Positions 11,617 through 15,754 of a stretch of DNA of 15,754 bases are shown piece by piece (the first letter of the stretch is position 1; each line of letters starts with the position of its first letter). The stretch is from the NCBI GenBank assembly GCA_051819745.1, contig JBNJGO010000020.1, positions 1 to 15,754 on the forward strand, read 5' to 3'. The translations under genes were made by a program, and so were the position numbers. The notes beneath the pieces were generated by a model. That model was not told the DNA's origin. It searched no databases and saw nothing but the letters and a program-made list of their open reading frames with translations. Source of the DNA: SKGA01 sp051819745. GTDB lineage: Archaea; Nanobdellota; Nanobdellia; Woesearchaeales; SKGA01.

Positions 11617-14211
11617 TTATTCATCAAGAGTTTCTGATATGATTTTTTTAACATTTATTGTTCCACCTTCACTTTTTGATACTTCAATACCATCTTCACC
11701 ATATGAGAATTGGATTATTTTTTTTGAAGCATCTCGTACAGTTAAATCATATTCAATTTTTAAATCTTGAAGAGCGTTAGCTAATCGTCGATACAAATAA
11801 CCTGATTTTGGTGTACGAAGAGCGGAATCCATAAGCGAATCACGACCAGTCATTGCCATAAAAAACATCTCGTGAGGATCAAGTCCTTCTTTGAAACCAT
11901 TCTCGATGAAACCATGTGCTTTCGCTCCTAAATCGCCTTTTTTGAAGCAAGATAATGTTCGTCCAGCATATCCTTGATCGATACGTCCACCACCAAGATC
12001 CTGTTGTCCGACAATAGCACTCATCTGAGCAACATTAATAATATTACCTCGAGCACCGGATCGAATCATATCCATCGTGTTTGATTCTCTAGCAGTGTCA
12101 GTTACGATTTGACCTGCGTCGTTACGAGCTTTGTTTAAGACTGTCAATATTTTTAACTCTAAAGTTTCTCGTTCAGTTCTACCTGGAAGAGCTTCGATTT
12201 TTCCATCATTAAAGTCTTTGATAAGTTTTTGGACTTCTTTTTGAGCATTCTCTATAGCTTTTTTAGCTTGAATGTTTCCTTCTTCTGTCAAATCAGTGTC
12301 CGCAATACTTGTTGTGAATCCTACTCTGTAAAGAACTTCAATTCCAAGACGATAAATTTTACCTAAAAAAATGATTGTATCTTCAGGACCATAGAGTTGG
12401 TGGATTTGTCGAAGTAGTAATCCACTTCCATCACCAAGATTTTCTTTATCTAAAATACCTTGAGTGAGATGTCCGTCTTTGATAACAACCATACTTTCTG
12501 GATCTTCAGGATGTGCTTTATACTGTTTGTTTGGAGCTTTGAAATTTAGATCTTCAGGAAGAAGAACGCTAAATATTTCCTTTCCAGTAATTTCTTTTTT
12601 CTTAGGAAGACGTGAAAAATCTTTTTCCCCGATAGCCATAAGGATATCGATAGCTTCTTCATAAGAAACATTGAATTTATTTTGGGTTAAAAGATAATTA
12701 CCACTAATAGCGTCTTGGTTACATCCAATAATTGAAAGTCCGAATCGTGGACTAATAAGTTGAGTCTGTACTTGCATAAGAACTTCAGCTTCGGCTCTTG
12801 ACTCTTCTGTTTGAGGAACGTGAAGGTTCATTTCATCCCCATCAAAATCAGCGTTATATGGCGTACAAACAGCTGGATTCAATCGTAGTGTTAAACCGTC
12901 AAGCACTCGAACTTTATGACACATCATATTCATTTTGTGAAGACTTGGTTGCCGATTAAAAATAACAACATCCCCATCTAATAGATGACGTTCAACAACC
13001 ATTCCTGGTTCAAGCTCTTCAAGCAATTGCTCTTTTGTTTCGTCAGTAATTCGTTTTCGCCGTCCATCAGGTCGAATAACATAATTTGCACCTGGATATT
13101 CGTCAGGTCCTCGTTCGACAAATCCTCGTACATAATCTTTATTCCATTCAGTTACTCGTTCTGGAACAGTTAGTTTTTCAGAGAAATTACGAGGAACACC
13201 AACTTCATTGATTTCAAGTTTCGGATCTGGACTGATTACAGCGCGAGCGCTGAAATTAACCCGTTTACCCGCAAGATTATTTCTTATTCGACCTTCTTTT
13301 GATTTAATACGAGAAGTGATTGTTTTTAGTGGTTGTCCACTACGATGTCTTGCCGGAGGTAGTTGTGAAACATTATTATCAAAGAATGTTGTCACGTGAT
13401 ATTGTAATAGATCCCATAAGTCTTCGACAATGATTTCTGGAGCTCCAGCGTTGATGTTTTCAAAAAGACGCTGGTTGATTCGTACGATATCACCTAATTT
13501 ATGTGTGAGGTCGTCTTCACTTCGTTCCCCAGATTCTAGCGTAATACTTGGTCTCATTGTTGCTGGTGGGATTGGAAGAACAGTCATAACAGACCATTCA
13601 GGACGAGCAGATTCAGGGTTTATACCTAAAATAGTAAGATCGTCATCTGTTATTTTTTCAAATCGAGTTCTTATTTCAATAGGACTTAATCGTTTCTCAT
13701 CTTCAAGGAAAGTGCTTGGTTTTTCAAGACTTACTTTTTGCTGTTTTGCTTTACAATGAGGGCACGTCAATATTGTTTTTGATTTTGCTATAACTTGTTT
13801 GACAAAAGATCTAAGTTCAGCATCAGTACCATATTTCTTGATTTTTTCAATATCATGTTTTATTTCAGCAATCTTATCCTCTGAAATGAGAACTCGACCA
13901 CATTCTTTACATGTTAATCGTAATAGATCAAGAACAAGACTTACAAATTTTATATGTACAATAGGTCTTGCCAGTTCAATATGACCAAAATGTCCAGGAC
14001 ATTCTTTTAGTTTTAAACCACAAGTCTTACATTTCAGTCCAGGATCGATAACACCCATTCGAACATCCATCAAACCACCATCTACAGGGTATCCTTCCTT
14101 ATCATATAATTCAGGAGTTACAATTTTCGCACTGGATGTTTTTTTGATAAACTGAGGACTCATGATCCCAAATTTAATCGCGCCAACTTTTTTATGAATG
14201 AATTCTTCCAT
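11617..14211 (-). CDS. rpoA1: DNA-directed RNA polymerase subunit A'
   Basis: This 864-residue protein is the N-terminal part of the largest subunit and holds the catalytic magnesium site NADFDGDEMN (about 453-462). The first zinc motif, CKTC...CPGH (Cys61, Cys64, Cys71, His74), and the second, CKEC...CPHC (about 101, 104, 150, 153), are intact. The lid/rudder region GKRVNFSARAVISPDP and the bridge helix region GFKEGLDPHEMFFMAMTGRDSLMDSALRT are recognisable; the latter deviates from the common GGREGL as TGRDSL. The ATG at 14211 (MEEFIHKKVGAIKFGIMSP) is preceded by GGTTGA and is preferred over a TTG at 14223 that would add four residues. It ends 6 nt before rpoA2, and together they rebuild one beta'-like subunit. 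Confidence 0.96.
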   Translation of the reverse strand: MEEFIHKKVGAIKFGIMSPQFIKKTSSAKIVTPELYDKEGYPVDGGLMDVRMGVIDPGLKCKTCGLKLKECPGHFGHIELARPIVHIKFVSLVLDLLRLTCKECGRVLISEDKIAEIKHDIEKIKKYGTDAELRSFVKQVIAKSKTILTCPHCKAKQQKVSLEKPSTFLEDEKRLSPIEIRTRFEKITDDDLTILGINPESARPEWSVMTVLPIPPATMRPSITLESGERSEDDLTHKLGDIVRINQRLFENINAGAPEIIVEDLWDLLQYHVTTFFDNNVSQLPPARHRSGQPLKTITSRIKSKEGRIRNNLAGKRVNFSARAVISPDPKLEINEVGVPRNFSEKLTVPERVTEWNKDYVRGFVERGPDEYPGANYVIRPDGRRKRITDETKEQLLEELEPGMVVERHLLDGDVVIFNRQPSLHKMNMMCHKVRVLDGLTLRLNPAVCTPYNADFDGDEMNLHVPQTEESRAEAEVLMQVQTQLISPRFGLSIIGCNQDAISGNYLLTQNKFNVSYEEAIDILMAIGEKDFSRLPKKKEITGKEIFSVLLPEDLNFKAPNKQYKAHPEDPESMVVIKDGHLTQGILDKENLGDGSGLLLRQIHQLYGPEDTIIFLGKIYRLGIEVLYRVGFTTSIADTDLTEEGNIQAKKAIENAQKEVQKLIKDFNDGKIEALPGRTERETLELKILTVLNKARNDAGQIVTDTARESNTMDMIRSGARGNIINVAQMSAIVGQQDLGGGRIDQGYAGRTLSCFKKGDLGAKAHGFIENGFKEGLDPHEMFFMAMTGRDSLMDSALRTPKSGYLYRRLANALQDLKIEYDLTVRDASKKIIQFSYGEDGIEVSKSEGGTINVKKIISETLDE

Positions 14212-14239
14212 ATTTTCAACCAACCTTTTTATTTATTGA

Positions 14240-14273
14240 ATTATTATTGAATAATAATAATAGTGAACTATTA
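14240..14273 (-). repeat. Two adjacent inverted repeats between rpoB and rpoA1
   Basis: ATTATTATT (14240-14248) and AATAATAAT (14250-14258) are complementary around a single G. TAATAGT (14258-14264) and ACTATTA (14267-14273) are complementary around GA. They fill most of the 70-nt gap between rpoB and rpoA1, which in this operon is often only a few nucleotides. They may be a processing site or a weak attenuator, or only reflect the AT-rich sequence. Confidence 0.4.
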
Positions 14274-14281
14274 CTATCGAA

Positions 14282-15754
14282 CTAATATTTTGATTTCAGT
14301 TTAAGTTTAGGATATAATCCTAATGATTTGAACTCATCAAGTATTAGTTTGAATGCATAGGATAATTCTATAGAGTTTACTTCAGCAGATTCTCCTTTTA
14401 TAGGACCATAATACTTATCTCGACGAGTATCATGGACTGCAGGAATACCTGATTCTTCAGCAATAGGAATTACTGTTCTATCAGAATCAAATCGTTCTTT
14501 TAGGAGTAAACTTGCTCCGTGTGCTACAAAGGTATCTTTTTCCATCTCTCCAAGACGAAGACCACCTTCTTTATGCCGGCCTTCAGTCGGTTGTCGAGTC
14601 AATAATTGAACCGGACCTCGTGCACGCGAATGGACTTTATTTTTAACTTGATGTCGTAATCGAAGATAATACATCGGACCGATGAAAATTCTTACGTTGT
14701 ATTGTTCTCCAGTTGCTCCATTAAACATGGTTTCAGTTCCATCTTCTCGGAACCCATAACTTAATAATTCGTGTCTGAGAGCTTCTTCTTTCTCTTCTCT
14801 AAAAAGTGTTCCGTCAATATATCTCGATCCTAAAGAACCAACCTTTCCACCGATTAGTTCAAGAAGATGACCAACAGTCATTCGAGAAGGAATACCATGT
14901 GGAGAAAAGATAATATCTGGTTTAACACCTGTTGATGAGAAAGGAACGTCAACTTCAGGAACGATATGACTAATAACTCCTTTTTGTGCGTGCCGACTCG
15001 TAAATTTATCTCCTATTTGCGGAATACGTTGTTCTCGAAGACGAACTTGAACGAGTTTATTACCTTCACCATTTTCTGTCAAGAAAACCATATCAACAGT
15101 TCCTTCTTGACCGTGTGCGAGACTCATTGATGATTCTCGTCGAGAGCTTGCTTCAAGATCATATTCTTCCATGGAACTTAAGAATCGCGGAGGTGATGTT
15201 TTACCGATAATAACATCATTTTCCTTAACTTTTGCCTCGGGGAATATAATACCATCATCTTCTAAGAATCGATAGTCAGTCTCTGATTTGTATCCTTTAA
15301 CATCTTTATCTGGAAGAGCTATTTCATCAAGAAGACCACCAGAATATCTTAATTCTTCAGAAGTTACTGGTTTGAAATAATGACTTCGTCCAAATCCACG
15401 ATCAACACTTCCTTTGTTGATAACAATAGCATCCTCGATGTTGAATCCTTGGTAAGGCATTGTTGCAACAATGACATTTTGTCCTGAAGGATGTTTTTGA
15501 TAGTCTATTAAATCATGAACGATTGTTGATACGATGGGAACTTGAGGATAATGGAGTAAGTTTGTATCCATATCAATCCTAAGAGAATAATTTGCCGAGT
15601 AAAATCCAATACCTTGCTTTTGGTTTTTTGAACCTTGTAGAAGACGAGCACCTTGGTTGTGGTTTCCAAAGGGAACAAGACCTGTTGCAACACCAACAAT
15701 TCCAATTGGACTTATTTCAACGTGAGTGTGATCAGAAGTTATATCTTCAGAAGA
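14282..15754 (-). CDS. rpoB: DNA-directed RNA polymerase subunit B, C-terminal part (5' end outside window)
   Basis: The reading frame is open to the window edge and gives 490 residues without a start; the ATG at 15571 is internal. Family segments in order: HTHVEISPIGIVGVATGLVPFGNHN, LLHYPQVPIV, GFNIEDAIVIN, KFTSRHAQKGVI, DIIFSPHGIPSRMTVGHLLE, and RHQVKNKVHSRARGPVQLLTRQPTEGR with GGLRLGEME, which contact the hybrid and join the A' clamp. Archaeal B normally has a zinc site near the end of the form VCxxCG...YxCPxCG. Here the same places read IAEESG...YYGPIKG (14396-14461), so all four Cys are gone, while the flanking LSYAFKLILDEF is kept. Whether B is split into B'' and B', as in some euryarchaea, cannot be told because the upstream part is missing. 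Confidence 0.95.
   Translation of the reverse strand, partial: SSEDITSDHTHVEISPIGIVGVATGLVPFGNHNQGARLLQGSKNQKQGIGFYSANYSLRIDMDTNLLHYPQVPIVSTIVHDLIDYQKHPSGQNVIVATMPYQGFNIEDAIVINKGSVDRGFGRSHYFKPVTSEELRYSGGLLDEIALPDKDVKGYKSETDYRFLEDDGIIFPEAKVKENDVIIGKTSPPRFLSSMEEYDLEASSRRESSMSLAHGQEGTVDMVFLTENGEGNKLVQVRLREQRIPQIGDKFTSRHAQKGVISHIVPEVDVPFSSTGVKPDIIFSPHGIPSRMTVGHLLELIGGKVGSLGSRYIDGTLFREEKEEALRHELLSYGFREDGTETMFNGATGEQYNVRIFIGPMYYLRLRHQVKNKVHSRARGPVQLLTRQPTEGRHKEGGLRLGEMEKDTFVAHGASLLLKERFDSDRTVIPIAEESGIPAVHDTRRDKYYGPIKGESAEVNSIELSYAFKLILDEFKSLGLYPKLKLKSKY

Noticed and set aside
13430..13759. Plus-strand open frame of 109 codons opposite rpoA1
   Set aside because: It lies entirely opposite strongly conserved polymerase sequence and shows no recognisable protein features or ribosome site.
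15508..15705. Minus-strand open frame overlapping the rpoB 5' part
   Set aside because: It is a shifted frame of rpoB; the real rpoB frame is open through to 15754 and carries the conserved HTHVEI segment.

Overview
The window is AT-rich archaeal DNA with very short gaps between genes. The archaeal assignment rests on an RNA polymerase largest subunit split into A' and A'', an archaeal/eukaryal ribosomal protein S6e, a DUF357 protein, TATA-type promoters about 26 nt upstream of inferred transcript starts, and GGTGAT-like ribosome sites. Several promoters appear to drive leaderless or nearly leaderless messages. Low GC, compactness and a divergent RNA polymerase would fit a DPANN-type lineage (for example a Woesearchaeota relative), but that is inference. 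I see no rRNA, tRNA, CRISPR array or insertion sequence.

Layout. (1) 1-1489, plus strand: a two-gene thiol-redox unit, a cytosolic CPHC thioredoxin-like protein coupled to a CcdA/DsbD-type membrane protein with a Cys-rich C-terminal extension. (2) 4426-1495, minus strand: an operon-like run of mscS, two adjacent single-span surface proteins that look like diverged paralogues, and a small RsmC-like methyltransferase. (3) 4427-4832: a 406-bp divergent promoter region with short repeats. (4) 4833-6014, plus strand: a uridine-kinase-like P-loop kinase and S6e, whose inferred transcript starts in a hairpin. (5) 6171-9707, plus strand: DUF357 protein, membrane-anchored winged-helix protein with an exposed Cys pair, thioredoxin lipoprotein, second CcdA-like protein, cysteine desulfurase. 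(6) 15754-9721, minus strand: rpoB (5' end outside the window), rpoA1, rpoA2, then a small charged coiled-coil protein with its own promoter.

Two themes stand out. First, the window holds two separate thioredoxin plus CcdA pairs of opposite topology. The second sits next to a possible thiol-sensing membrane regulator and a cysteine desulfurase, which suggests an electron relay across the membrane and perhaps a link to sulfur mobilisation. Second, the RNA polymerase is unusual in three ways: the four Cys of the RpoB C-terminal zinc site are replaced, A'' has Asp in the trigger loop two residues before Thr-Phe-His, and A'' ends in a Lys/Thr/Ser/Ala tail of about 77 residues encoded by a 75-bp tandem repeat.
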